A stretch of 64,000 nucleotides of DNA from an uncultured Oscillospiraceae bacterium (GTDB taxonomy: Bacteria > Bacillota > Clostridia > Oscillospirales > Oscillospiraceae): positions 124,001 to 188,000 of the forward strand of contig CAKTEQ010000001.1 of NCBI GenBank assembly GCA_934552825.1, read 5' to 3'. A model generated the notes under the pieces. That model made no database searches. It was not told the DNA's origin and worked only from the letters and a program-made list of their open reading frames with translations. Shown here piece by piece: positions 25,906-34,774 of the stretch (position 1 is its first letter; every line of letters begins with the position of its first letter). The position numbers and the translations under genes were made by a program.

Positions 25906-27654
25906 TTACTTATCCTCAGCGGGCTTTTCCTGCTGAGCCGCCTTCAGCTTCGCGATCTCCTCTTCCTGGAGCACTCTGTAAGCCACCTTGCCGACCAGCG
26001 TCTTGGGAAGCTCGTCCCTGAACTCAATGTCATAAGGCATTGCATACTTCGCCACATACTTGCGGCAGTAATTCAGGAGGAGCTTTTTCTTCTCCTCGCT
26101 CTTCTCGATACCTGGCTTTAGCATGACGAATGCCTTGACTTTCTCTATCTTCAGAGAGTCGGGCACACCTATAACGCAGCTCATCTGCACAAGCTCGTGG
26201 CCATCCAGCACGTTCTCGATCTGGGATGGATACACGTTATATCCACTGGTGACGATCATTCTCTTTAGCCGCTGCTTGAAGTAAATAAATCCGTCCTCGT
26301 CCATGGTGCCAAGGTCGCCGGTGTGGACCCATGTGCGCCCGTCGTCGTGGACCTTCAGCGTCTCGGCGTTCTCCTCCGGGTGGTTCAGGTAGCCCATCAT
26401 TACTGTGGGGCCGGAGATGCATATCTCCCCCTCCTCGCCGTAGGGCACCTCTTCCGTCGTGCCGACTTTAACTATCTTATAGAACGTATCCGGGAACGGC
26501 TGGCCTATAGAGCCCTCCTTCTGCATATGCGTCGGCGTAAGGCAGCTGGCTGTGACGCACTCCGTAGTGCCGTAGCCCTCGCGTATCTGAACAGAGGCGT
26601 TGTGGTCATAGAGGAACTTGTCAAAGCGCTTTTTCAGCTCCACGCTCAGGGAGTCGCCGCCGGAGAACACACCCTTGAGGCAGCTCAGATCCACGCCGTC
26701 CATGCACTTCTGCCTCAGCAGCGCTTCGTACAGCGTAGGTACGCCCGCGATGAAATTGCAGTGGTGCTTCTTTATGAGCTTTGCGTAGCTCTCCGGAGTA
26801 AACCGGGGCACGAGTATGCACCGGCCACCCGTCTCCAGCATTGTGTGAATGCTTACACCCAGGCCGAAGCCGTGGAACATGGGCATGACCGCCAGCATTG
26901 AGTCGCCGGGGCGGAACATGGGGTTCGTCGCGATGACCTGGCAGCCCAGGGCATTGAAATTGAGGTTAGAGAGGAGAATTCCCTTTGTTGTGCCGGTGGT
27001 GCCGCCGCTATAAAGAATTACCGCCCCATCCTCTGCCTTCCGCTCCACCTTATACTTCCAGTGATAGTTGCGCCCGCCGCGCATGAACGCCTTCCACGTG
27101 GTCACAGGGGCGTCCTTGGGTATCTTCTCGATTTTCCTGCCCTCGGTGAGCATATAGCCCGCCTTGATGGGCTTTGTGAGTTCGTCCTTTATGCTGGCGA
27201 GTATCACGTTCGTCAGGTTGACGTTGGGGCGGATCGCCTCAAACTTGTGGAAAAACTGATCCAGCGTCACGGCGCAGATGCTGCCGGACTCATTGATATA
27301 GAACTCTATCTCCTTTTCGCTGGAGAGAGGGTGGACCATGTTCGCTATGGCGCCGACCACGTTCACCGCGTAAAAGGCGATAACAGTCTGGGGGCAGTTG
27401 GGCATGCATATGGTTACCTTGTCGTCCTCCCGCACGCCTATGGCCTTGAAGGCCCGGGCGCATATCTCCACCTGCTCCGCGAATTCCTTATATGTAGTGT
27501 GCTTGCCCATGAAGTCATAGGCTATGTAATTGGGATATTTCCTGGCTATTGCCTGCACGCTCTCCCACATGGTCCCCTTGGGATATTCCAGAGTGGGTGG
27601 AACGTCGCCGTAATTGTTAAGCCACGGGGCTCTTACTGTGCTGCTTTCCATCAT
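25906..27654 (-). CDS. AMP-forming acyl-CoA ligase (long-chain fatty acid type)
   Basis: A 582-residue adenylating enzyme: P-loop YSGGTTGTTKGI (about residue 215), YGTTECVTA, VHTGDLG, the hinge RLKRMIVTSGYNVYP and the catalytic Lys near GKVAYRVL. It activates a carboxylic acid, probably a fatty acid, to its CoA thioester in the cytoplasm. Its first codons overlap the 3' end of the acyltransferase-like gene by 38 bases, so the two are surely co-expressed. The two consecutive ATG codons at 27654 follow AAGGTGG. The C-terminus is lysine- and glutamate-rich. Confidence 0.93.
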   Translation of the reverse strand: MMESSTVRAPWLNNYGDVPPTLEYPKGTMWESVQAIARKYPNYIAYDFMGKHTTYKEFAEQVEICARAFKAIGVREDDKVTICMPNCPQTVIAFYAVNVVGAIANMVHPLSSEKEIEFYINESGSICAVTLDQFFHKFEAIRPNVNLTNVILASIKDELTKPIKAGYMLTEGRKIEKIPKDAPVTTWKAFMRGGRNYHWKYKVERKAEDGAVILYSGGTTGTTKGILLSNLNFNALGCQVIATNPMFRPGDSMLAVMPMFHGFGLGVSIHTMLETGGRCILVPRFTPESYAKLIKKHHCNFIAGVPTLYEALLRQKCMDGVDLSCLKGVFSGGDSLSVELKKRFDKFLYDHNASVQIREGYGTTECVTASCLTPTHMQKEGSIGQPFPDTFYKIVKVGTTEEVPYGEEGEICISGPTVMMGYLNHPEENAETLKVHDDGRTWVHTGDLGTMDEDGFIYFKQRLKRMIVTSGYNVYPSQIENVLDGHELVQMSCVIGVPDSLKIEKVKAFVMLKPGIEKSEEKKKLLLNYCRKYVAKYAMPYDIEFRDELPKTLVGKVAYRVLQEEEIAKLKAAQQEKPAEDK

Positions 27655-28522
27655 AATCCACCTTTTCTGCTGCGGGCTTATCCAGCTCCTGCGGATGTTC
27701 CAGCAAATATTTCAGAAGTCTGACTGTTTTAGAATAGTAATAACCGTCTGCAATGCGCTCATCTATCGTTATGCCAAGGTCAAGGCTTGGACGCATCTCA
27801 TATGTGCCGTCTTCATTGTAGAAGGGTCTGTCCTTCACCTCGCCTATCGCCACGAAAACCGAGTTTGTGCCCCAGTTTGTCAGGTGGTGGTAGCCGCTTT
27901 TGAGCTTTATGGAGCCCAGGTTCGTCAGCACCGCCGTGCAGTAATAGGGGTCTGTGCCGATAAGGGACAAGGGCACCTTGCCGTGTCTGTCCAGAAATCG
28001 GATGAACGCGATTATGGTCTTGGATATAACCCGTGGCATCTTGTTGAACATATCCATCGCGTCGGTGGATGTGTCTTTCTTCTCGCTCCGGCAGGCGGTT
28101 ATCTGCCTGTAAATATCCTCATGGATACTGTCGATCGTCGTGTCATCATTGGCATGCACCACAGCCAGCGCTTCCTCCGACTCGTCGGAAAACTGTTTTT
28201 TCACCACAAATGCCGCCGTCAGCTCGTTGCGCTGATAGATATTCTTGTTCGCGATAAAGCGGTTCATCTTAGGGCGCTGGTTGATCGTCTTTAGCAGCGC
28301 CGCCACCACAAGGTGGAACAGGGTATATTTGAACTCCGGATTGCCGGCGTTCTTCTCCCTGAGGAACTCCTGAGCCGCGGTGATGTCGATCCGCTCAGAT
28401 ATGAACGCCTCGTTGTCACACCGATCTGGGTACAGCAGCGGCACAATGAAGTGCATACCGTCCAGGTTGCGGACAAGATAGCCGTCCTTGCGGTCCCCCA
28501 GCCGTTTTTTCCGTTTTTCCAT
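27617..28522 (-). CDS. E2/CAT-like acyltransferase-fold protein without the catalytic His
   Basis: A 301-residue protein with the fold signature of 2-oxoacid dehydrogenase E2 catalytic domains or chloramphenicol acetyltransferases: LFHLVVAALLKTINQRPKMNRFI, a tail LDLGITIDERIADGYYYSKTVRLLKYLLEHP. It has no lipoyl or E1/E3-binding domain. The family motif D-H-R-x-x-D-G reads D-E-R-I-A-D-G, so the catalytic His is replaced by Glu. It is co-transcribed and overlapping with an acyl-CoA ligase, which suggests it binds or transfers the acyl-CoA made by that enzyme, perhaps through other residues. AGAGAG-type purine-rich sequence precedes the ATG. Confidence 0.75.
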   Translation of the reverse strand: MEKRKKRLGDRKDGYLVRNLDGMHFIVPLLYPDRCDNEAFISERIDITAAQEFLREKNAGNPEFKYTLFHLVVAALLKTINQRPKMNRFIANKNIYQRNELTAAFVVKKQFSDESEEALAVVHANDDTTIDSIHEDIYRQITACRSEKKDTSTDAMDMFNKMPRVISKTIIAFIRFLDRHGKVPLSLIGTDPYYCTAVLTNLGSIKLKSGYHHLTNWGTNSVFVAIGEVKDRPFYNEDGTYEMRPSLDLGITIDERIADGYYYSKTVRLLKYLLEHPQELDKPAAEKVDYDGKQHSKSPVA

Positions 28523-28673
28523 CGGTCTCTCTTCTCTCTTTTCTTTTTTTATTATGCAGCCGGTCTCTCACCCCCGGTCACACTCCCGCTATTTTAGCAT
28601 AAGCCTGCCAAAACGTAAACCAAAATCGCTTAAATCAGGTCATTTTCTCCTAAAATTAAGGCTTTTCCGGAAT

Positions 28674-29543
28674 TCAGATCCTGGGCTTTCCGAAGAAGAA
28701 GGCAGCCTTAAGCCCCGGTCCGCAGTTGGTGCCTATGGTCGTGCCGATATATGTGTAGTACACATCCTTGAAGCCGATATCCTCCCGGAGCTTTTCGCCG
28801 AAGCGCTGCGCGTCCTCAAGTATGTCCGAATGGCAGATGAACAGCGTCTGGTTCTCCGGCTCCACGGCCAGCTCCTTAATGATATTCTCGATTTTCTTCT
28901 CCGTTGCCTTCTGTCCGCGAACCTTCTCCGTAACGATGAGGTGCCCGCCGACATCCAGGTTGAGGATAGGATTGATGTTCAGCGCGTGCGCCACTACCAT
29001 GCCTGTACGGCTTACTCTGCCGCTGCGGTAGAGATATGTGAGATCGGAGGTGGTGTAATATGTGTTTACGTTCGCCTTGTTTTCCTCCAGCCATTTGACG
29101 CACTCCTCGGGCGTGCAGTCCACGTCGCGCATATCCGCCGCTTTCAGCGCCAGCATACCGTAGCCGGTGGAAGCCAGCGTGGAGTCAACGAGGTATATGG
29201 GCGTGTCCGGGTGGTCCTCACGGAACATCTCCGCCGCCGTCTGAGCGTTGTTGAAGGTCCCGGAAATGCCGCTGCCCATGCAGATGTGGACTATAGGAAG
29301 CCCTCTTTCCAACATGCCCTCCCAGAATTCTGTGAACTTGACAACATTGATCTGGCTTGTATGGGGCACCTTGCCCGCCCTCATTAGGCCGTAAAAAGCC
29401 TTGCAGTCCTCAGGGCGCATCGTGTCCTCATACGGCGTCTCGTCTATTATATACTCCATGTGCAGAGGTACTATGTCACGCTCCTCAAGCAGACTTATGG
29501 GCAAATCGCAGCCCGAATCCGTGGAAATACAATACCTTGCCAT
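28674..29543 (-). CDS. DegV-family fatty-acid-binding protein
   Basis: A 289-residue protein with the DegV start (YCISTDSGCDLPISLLEERDIVPLHM), the loop HTSQINVVKF, the ligand-site Ser in GSGISGTFNNA and VDSTLASTGYGMLAL, ending in GTNCGPGLKAAFFFG. DegV/FakB proteins hold a fatty acid for phosphorylation by FakA; no FakA gene is in the window. A strong promoter lies upstream and AGGAGGAG before the ATG. Its closeness to the ligase/acyltransferase pair suggests a fatty-acid handling area. Confidence 0.95.
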   Translation of the reverse strand: MARYCISTDSGCDLPISLLEERDIVPLHMEYIIDETPYEDTMRPEDCKAFYGLMRAGKVPHTSQINVVKFTEFWEGMLERGLPIVHICMGSGISGTFNNAQTAAEMFREDHPDTPIYLVDSTLASTGYGMLALKAADMRDVDCTPEECVKWLEENKANVNTYYTTSDLTYLYRSGRVSRTGMVVAHALNINPILNLDVGGHLIVTEKVRGQKATEKKIENIIKELAVEPENQTLFICHSDILEDAQRFGEKLREDIGFKDVYYTYIGTTIGTNCGPGLKAAFFFGKPRI

Positions 29544-29612
29544 TTTCTCTCCTCCTATTATATATTTTTACTTTAATCTCAATACACACTATAAACATAA
29601 ATCTCCAACAAC

Positions 29613-29641
29613 TTTATATGCCATTGTGAAGTATTTGTCAA
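29613..29641 (-). promoter_or_regulatory. Promoter of degV
   Basis: On the minus strand, TTGACA (complement of 29636-29641), 17-base spacer, TATAAA (complement of 29613-29618), about 70 bases before the ATG. The rest of the stretch to 29770 shows no gene. Confidence 0.8.
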
Positions 29642-29770
29642 GTAAATAACCTTTCCCCTGCCCCTCATTCTACCCACCGGCGCAGTGTGTTGAAAATACG
29701 GCAAAATCGCAAGGTTTTCGCCCTGTGTTTTATGCTGATAGCTGAAAATTCGCCTTGGGGCTGTTTTGCG

Positions 29771-29800
29771 TTGACAAACACGCTCTCGGTCTGTTAGGAT
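29771..29800 (+). promoter_or_regulatory. Promoter of the guanine riboswitch/xpt unit
   Basis: TTGACA (29771-29776), 18-base spacer, TAGGAT (29795-29800), about 27 bases before the aptamer. Confidence 0.7.
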
Positions 29801-29826
29801 TGTTGTGTCGAAAAGGAAATAAACTT

Positions 29827-29891
29827 GTCAGTATAGGTTCGGATTTATGGCCCGAATGTTTCTACCGCACGCCAAAGCTGCGACTATTGAC
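29827..29891 (+). promoter_or_regulatory. Purine riboswitch aptamer, guanine type
   Basis: P1 is GTCAGTA (29827-29833) with TATTGAC (29885-29891). P2 is formed by TTCGG and CCCGAA, P3 by CGCA and TGCG. The conserved core GTTTCTACC joins P2 and P3, and the 3' junction reads GACTAT. The C in GAC (versus U in adenine aptamers) specifies guanine/hypoxanthine-type ligands. It lies upstream of a terminator and of xpt, the classic guanine-riboswitch target. Confidence 0.93.
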
Positions 29892-29966
29892 TCGCTCTGC
29901 AAAAACTGTCCACGGAAGATACTATCCCGGGGCTCTTTTATTTTTTTGCGGCTTGAACCTGTCTGG

Positions 29967-29994
29967 CAGACTGATTTGTTCGGTCTGTTTTTTT
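29967..29994 (+). terminator. Riboswitch expression-platform terminator
   Basis: CAGACTGA (29967-29974) pairs with TTCGGTCTG (29979-29987; one wobble), followed by seven T. It lies 32 bases before the xpt start, so guanine binding would stop transcription here. Confidence 0.75.
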
Positions 29995-30025
29995 CTTTTA
30001 CCATTTTTGGAAGGAGTTGTGGATT

Positions 30026-30598
30026 ATGAAAGCACTTGAAGAGAAGATTCTGCGGGAAGGTATCGTTCTCCCCGGCGGAGTGCTGAAGGTCGGCAGCTTC
30101 CTCAACCAGCAGATTGATACCGCTTTCCTCACTTCCATGGGCGATGAGATCGCGAGACTTTTCGCCGACTGCGGCGTTACGAAGATACTTACCATCGAGG
30201 CATCCGGCATCGCCATTGCCGTGGCTGCAGGCATGAAGATGAACGTACCCGTCGTCTTTGCGAAAAAAAGCAAAACCTCCAACGTCAGCGGCGGGGTCTA
30301 TTCTGCGAAGATACATTCCTTTACCCACAACAACGACTACGACGCCGTCGTCAGCCGTGACTATATCTCCGAAAATGACACCGTTCTCCTGGTGGACGAT
30401 TTTCTGGCGGTGGGCAATGCTCTCAAGGGGCTCATAGATATCGTCGAGCAGGCCGGCGCGAAGGTCGCCGGAGCCGCGATAGCGATAGAAAAGGGCTTCC
30501 AGCACGGCGGCGATGAGCTGCGTGCCAAGGGCTACCGCATCGAATCCCTTGCTGTTATAGACAGTATGGACGATTCCGCCATAATTTATCGTTCCTGA
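30026..30598 (+). CDS. xpt: Xanthine phosphoribosyltransferase
   Basis: A 190-residue type I phosphoribosyltransferase that makes XMP from xanthine and PRPP. MKALEEKILREGIVLPGGVLKVGSFLNQQID is the standard Xpt start, and the PRPP loop VLLVDDFLAVGNAL is at about residue 125-138. The ATG at 30026 is preceded by AAGGAG. Control by the guanine riboswitch directly upstream agrees with the call. The nucleoside transporter genes follow, so the region is a purine salvage block. Confidence 0.97.
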   Translation: MKALEEKILREGIVLPGGVLKVGSFLNQQIDTAFLTSMGDEIARLFADCGVTKILTIEASGIAIAVAAGMKMNVPVVFAKKSKTSNVSGGVYSAKIHSFTHNNDYDAVVSRDYISENDTVLLVDDFLAVGNALKGLIDIVEQAGAKVAGAAIAIEKGFQHGGDELRAKGYRIESLAVIDSMDDSAIIYRS

Positions 30599-30623
30599 AA
30601 GAGGACGGCTTTATTATTCCCGG

Positions 30624-30640
30624 TTTCAATTTAATTGAAA
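30624..30640 (+). promoter_or_regulatory. Perfect 17-base palindrome upstream of the BMP transporter
   Basis: TTTCAATT-T-AATTGAAA, 43 bases before the start of the substrate-binding lipoprotein gene, directly in front of AT-rich DNA that may hold its -10 box. A possible operator; no matching regulator is known from the window. Confidence 0.45.
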
Positions 30641-30682
30641 TATAAAAACGTAAATTTTTGCCATAGGCAAGGAGGAAATGAA

Positions 30683-31936
30683 ATGAAGAAGATCGTATCA
30701 ATCCTGCTGGCTGTTGTCATGCTGCTGAGCGTCTGCGCACTGTTCGCGGGCTGCGGTGACAAGGCTGCAAGCGACAAAAACAACGCAAATGCAAACACAG
30801 AGAACACAGAGAACACAGAAAACACAGCTACCGATTTCAAGGTCGGTTTCATCTGCCTGCACGATGAAAACTCCACCTACGACCTCAACTTCATCAACGC
30901 TGCCAAGGAAGCCTGCGAGCAGGTTGGCGTTGAGTACGTCATCCGCACAAACATTCCCGAAGGCCAGGAATGCTACAATGCGGCGGCTGAGCTGGTTGAC
31001 GACGGCTGCGGCATCATCTTTGCCGACTCCTTCGGTCACGAGGATTACATGATCCAGGCTGCCAAGGAGTTCCCCGACGTTCAGTTCTGCCACTCCACAG
31101 GCACAAAGGCTCACACTGAGAACCTTGCTAACTACCACAACGCTTTTGCCTCCATCTATGAGGGCCGTTACCTGGCTGGCGTCGCTGCCGGCATGAAGCT
31201 CAACGAGATGATCGACGCCGGCGAGTTCACAGCCGACGAGGCAAAGATTGGTTATGTTGGCGCTTTCACTTACGCTGAGGTTATCTCCGGTTACACATCC
31301 TTCTTCCTGGGCGCGCGTTCCGTCTGCCCCACAGCTACGATGGAAGTCACCTTCACAGGCTCCTGGTATGACGAGACAGCTGAGAAGGAAGGCGCAACAA
31401 AGCTCATCAACAACGGCTGCAAGCTCATCAGCCAGCACGCTGACTCCATGGGCGCTCCCACAGCCTGCGAGACAGCCGGCGTTCCCAACGTCTCCTACAA
31501 CGGCAGCACTATCGCAGCCTGCCCCGAAACATTCATCGTTTCCTCCCGCATCAACTGGGCTCCTTACTACGTCTACGCTATCACAGCCGCTATGAACGGC
31601 GAAGCCATCGACGCTGACTGGACAGGCACTCTTACAACAGGCTCCGTTGTCCTGACAGAGATCAACGAGGCTGTGGCAGCCGAGGGCACACAGACTGCCA
31701 TCGACGAGATTAAGGCAAAGCTGGAGAGCGGCGAGATCTCCGTCTTCGACGTTGCAACATTCACAGTCGGCGGAAAGCAGCTCAGCTCCTACGAGGCTGA
31801 CGTTGACACTGATCCCGACTACACACCCGACACAGAAGTCATCGAGGACGGCGCGTTCCAGGAATCCAAGTTCCGCTCCGCTCCCTACTTTGACCTGCGC
31901 ATCGACGGCATCAACCTGCTGGACGAGAGCTATTGA
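30683..31936 (+). CDS. BMP/PnrA-family nucleoside-binding lipoprotein
   Basis: A 417-residue lipoprotein: signal peptide with lipobox FAGCG (Cys about 24), a low-complexity linker with three ENT repeats, then a BMP-type periplasmic-binding fold (VGFICLHDENSTYDLNFINAAKEA, GCGIIFADSFGHEDYM, FCHSTGTKAHTENLANYHNAFASIYEGRYLAGVAAG). These proteins capture purine nucleosides for ABC uptake. The ATG at 30683 has AAGGAGG upstream; the earlier in-frame start has none. The full ABC system follows. A strong hairpin after the stop may raise the level of this protein relative to the membrane parts. Confidence 0.92.
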   Translation: MKKIVSILLAVVMLLSVCALFAGCGDKAASDKNNANANTENTENTENTATDFKVGFICLHDENSTYDLNFINAAKEACEQVGVEYVIRTNIPEGQECYNAAAELVDDGCGIIFADSFGHEDYMIQAAKEFPDVQFCHSTGTKAHTENLANYHNAFASIYEGRYLAGVAAGMKLNEMIDAGEFTADEAKIGYVGAFTYAEVISGYTSFFLGARSVCPTATMEVTFTGSWYDETAEKEGATKLINNGCKLISQHADSMGAPTACETAGVPNVSYNGSTIAACPETFIVSSRINWAPYYVYAITAAMNGEAIDADWTGTLTTGSVVLTEINEAVAAEGTQTAIDEIKAKLESGEISVFDVATFTVGGKQLSSYEADVDTDPDYTPDTEVIEDGAFQESKFRSAPYFDLRIDGINLLDESY

Positions 31937-31953
31937 TTTTCTGAGCATTGCAC

Positions 31954-31984
31954 TGCGGCAGACCCCGCGCAGGGGTCTGCCGCA
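31954..31984 (+). other. Intercistronic hairpin without T-run
   Basis: TGCGGCAGACCCC pairs perfectly (13 bp) with 31972-31984 around GCGCA. No T-run follows. Such a structure behind a binding-protein gene usually stabilises the upstream mRNA or partly attenuates the downstream genes. Confidence 0.7.
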
Positions 31985-32130
31985 TTACCTGCTTTATAGG
32001 GGAGGACGGGGAAATTCCCGTTTTCCCCCATAAAGCAGCCTTTCTGTTTCCGCGGGTCTTGACCGGCACGCCTGAATGAAATAGAATTGTGCTGTGACGT
32101 GACAATTTTCGACTAAGAGGAGTGACGCCT

Positions 32131-33669
32131 TTGGAAAACAAAGTTGCTGCGGTTAAAATGCGCAATATCACAAAAACCTTCGGCTCCGTCGTAGCCAACA
32201 ACAAGGTCTGGCTGGATATCTACCGGGGCGAGATACTTGCACTGCTGGGTGAAAACGGCAGCGGCAAGACCACGCTCATGAATATGCTCTCCGGTATTTA
32301 TTATCCCGACGAGGGGCAGATCTATATCGACGGACAGGAGGTAACCATCTCCTCCCCCAAGGAGGCCTTTGACCTGGGCATCGGCATGATCCACCAGCAC
32401 TTCAAGCTGGTCGACGTGCTCACAGCCGCCGAAAATATAGTCCTCGGTCTCAAGGAAAAAGGGCGGCTCAATATTGACAAGGTCGCCGAAAAGGTTAAGG
32501 CCATCTGCGACGAATACGGCTTCGACGTGGATCCCTACCAGAAGATATATGATATGTCCGTCTCTCAGAAGCAGACCGTAGAGATAGTCAAGGTCCTCTA
32601 TCGTGGTGCGGATATCCTCATTCTGGACGAACCTACCGCCGTGCTCACACCTCAGGAGACGGACAAGCTCTTCTCCGTCCTGCGCAACATGCGCGACGCC
32701 GGCAAGGCGATCGTTATAATCACCCATAAAATGCACGAGGTGGAGGCGCTAAGCGACCGCGTTGCCGTCCTGCGCCACGGTGAATTCGTCGGCGATATGC
32801 TCACGAAGGACACCAACGCCCAGGAGATGACCAACATGATGGTCGGGCGCCCCGTAATTCTGAACATCGAGCGCCCCGCTCCTGTCGACCCCAAGCCCCG
32901 CATCAATGTACAGGGGCTAACAGTGCGCAGCATTGATGGTGTCCTCAAGCTGGACGACGTCTCCTTCACCGCCAACTCTGGGGAAATCCTGGGCATCGCC
33001 GGTATCTCCGGCTGCGGTCAGAAGGAGCTTCTCGAGGCAATAGCCGGGCTCCAGCCCACGGAAGGCGGCTCCATCTCCTACATAAACGACGACGGCAGCG
33101 AGGAACAGCTCCTTGGCAAGGACCCCCTCACCATTTCCCAGATGGGCGTGACGCTCTCCTTCGTCCCGGAGGACCGTCTCGGCATGGGTCTCGTCGGCAG
33201 CATGGACCTTACGGACAACATGATGCTCCGCTCCTTCCGCCGGGGGAGAGGTTTCTTCGCGGACCGGAAAACCCCGAAAGATCTGGCAGAAAAGGTCGTC
33301 CGGGAGCTGGAGGTCAATACCCCCGGCGTTAGCACCCCCGTACGCCGTCTCTCCGGCGGCAATGTTCAGAAGGTACTCGTGGGCCGTGAGATTGCCTCCG
33401 CGCCCACGGTCCTGCTCACGGCTTACGCCGTGCGTGGTCTGGATATAAACTCTTCTTACACTATTTACGACCTTATCAACCAGCAGAAGAAGAAAGGCGT
33501 CGCCGTTATCTTCGTTGGCGAGGACCTTGACGTGCTCCTTGAGCTGTGCGACCGCATCCTCGTACTTTGCGGCGGCAAGGTCAGCGGTATAGTTCCCGGC
33601 GAAGGCGCCACAAAGCGCGAAGTCGGCATGATGATGACAAAGTTGGGAGGCGGTGAAACAAATGAATAA
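32131..33669 (+). CDS. Nucleoside ABC importer ATPase with two ABC domains
   Basis: A 512-residue duplicated ATPase (NupO/YufO type). Domain 1: Walker A GENGSGKTT, signature MSVSQKQTVEI, Walker B ILILDEPTAVL, switch His ITHKMHE. Domain 2 is degenerate as usual for the family (GISGCGQKEL, RRLSGGNVQKVLVGREI, and LLTAYAVRGLD where QPTRGLD is common). The start is taken as TTG at 32131 because AGAGGAG lies eight bases upstream; the GTG nine bases earlier overlaps that ribosome site. The stop overlaps the next gene's ATG. Confidence 0.92.
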   Translation: MENKVAAVKMRNITKTFGSVVANNKVWLDIYRGEILALLGENGSGKTTLMNMLSGIYYPDEGQIYIDGQEVTISSPKEAFDLGIGMIHQHFKLVDVLTAAENIVLGLKEKGRLNIDKVAEKVKAICDEYGFDVDPYQKIYDMSVSQKQTVEIVKVLYRGADILILDEPTAVLTPQETDKLFSVLRNMRDAGKAIVIITHKMHEVEALSDRVAVLRHGEFVGDMLTKDTNAQEMTNMMVGRPVILNIERPAPVDPKPRINVQGLTVRSIDGVLKLDDVSFTANSGEILGIAGISGCGQKELLEAIAGLQPTEGGSISYINDDGSEEQLLGKDPLTISQMGVTLSFVPEDRLGMGLVGSMDLTDNMMLRSFRRGRGFFADRKTPKDLAEKVVRELEVNTPGVSTPVRRLSGGNVQKVLVGREIASAPTVLLTAYAVRGLDINSSYTIYDLINQQKKKGVAVIFVGEDLDVLLELCDRILVLCGGKVSGIVPGEGATKREVGMMMTKLGGGETNE

Positions 33670-34774
33670 GCACAATAACGCCCCCCTCATTCACATTACA
33701 AAGCGCAAGGCAATGCCCTGGTACGCTTCCTGGGGCATCAGAGCTGCTGCCATTATCGTGGCTCTCATCGTCTGCGCCCTTATAACAAATTTGCTCACAG
33801 GTGAAAACCCCATCCGGGTCTACGCTACGATGCTGAAGGGTGCCTTCGGCTCACCCCGCAAGATATGGGTGCTCTGCCAGAATATCGCGATCCTGCTGTG
33901 CGTATCCCTGGCTCTTACTCCCGCGTTCAAGATGCGTTTCTGGAACCTGGGCGGCGAGGGACAGATACTCATCGGCGGTCTCGCGGCCGCTGCGTGCATG
34001 ATCTGCCTGGCAGGCAAGCTTTCAAACAGCATGCTCATCCTTGTCATGGTTCTCGCCTCCATCGCGGCGGGCGCCATCTGGGCGCTCATCCCCGCCTTCT
34101 TCAAGGCAAAGTGGAACACCAACGAGACGCTCTTCACCCTTATGATGAACTATGTCGCAACGCAGCTTGTGGCATACTTCGTAATTATCTGGGAGGTCCC
34201 CAAGGGCGCAGGTCAGATAGGCATCATCAATCAGTCGACCGAAGCCGGCTGGCTTCCTGTGCTGGGCGGTCAGAAATACCTGCTTAATATCGTAGTTGTC
34301 GCTGTGATAACAATAGGTATGTACATCTATCTTAAGTACAGCAAGCACGGCTATGAGATAAACGTTGTCGGCGAGAGCGAACGCACAGCCCGCTATGTAG
34401 GCATCAAGGTAGAAAAGGTCATCCTCCGCACTCTCGCCCTTTCCGGCGCCATATGCGGCATCGCTGGCCTGCTCCTCGTGGGCGGCACCGACCATACTAT
34501 CACTACAACCATCGCCGACGGCCGCGGCTTCACCGCCGTCATGGTGGCGTGGCTCGCCAAGTTCAACCCCATCTTCATGGTGTTTACAAGCTTCCTGCTC
34601 GTTTTCCTCAGCAGGGGCGCCAGTGAGATCGCGACAGGCTTCGGTCTGAACCACTCCTTCGGAGATATCCTCACAGGCGTGATACTTTTCTTCATAATCG
34701 GCTGTGAGTTCTTCATCAACTATCAGATACATTTCCGCAGATCCGCAAAGAAGGAGGTCGAAGCCAATGTTTGA
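33662..34774 (+). CDS. Nucleoside ABC importer permease 1
   Basis: A 370-residue membrane protein with about eight to nine helices of the BMP-associated permease family (YufP/NupP type): GALIVALI..., FKMRFWNLGGEGQILIGGLAA, ALIPAFFKAKWNTNETLFTLMMNYVA and VGESERTARYVGIKV are recognisable. The ATG at 33662, eight bases before the ATPase stop, follows GGGAGGCGGTGA. It forms a heterodimer with the next permease. Confidence 0.93.
   Translation: MNKHNNAPLIHITKRKAMPWYASWGIRAAAIIVALIVCALITNLLTGENPIRVYATMLKGAFGSPRKIWVLCQNIAILLCVSLALTPAFKMRFWNLGGEGQILIGGLAAAACMICLAGKLSNSMLILVMVLASIAAGAIWALIPAFFKAKWNTNETLFTLMMNYVATQLVAYFVIIWEVPKGAGQIGIINQSTEAGWLPVLGGQKYLLNIVVVAVITIGMYIYLKYSKHGYEINVVGESERTARYVGIKVEKVILRTLALSGAICGIAGLLLVGGTDHTITTTIADGRGFTAVMVAWLAKFNPIFMVFTSFLLVFLSRGASEIATGFGLNHSFGDILTGVILFFIIGCEFFINYQIHFRRSAKKEVEANV

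Noticed and set aside
30793..30828. Short tandem repeat of a nine-base AGAACACAG-type unit
   Set aside because: It encodes the ENT linker behind the lipobox of the nucleoside-binding lipoprotein; common for such linkers and not a CRISPR or mobile repeat.
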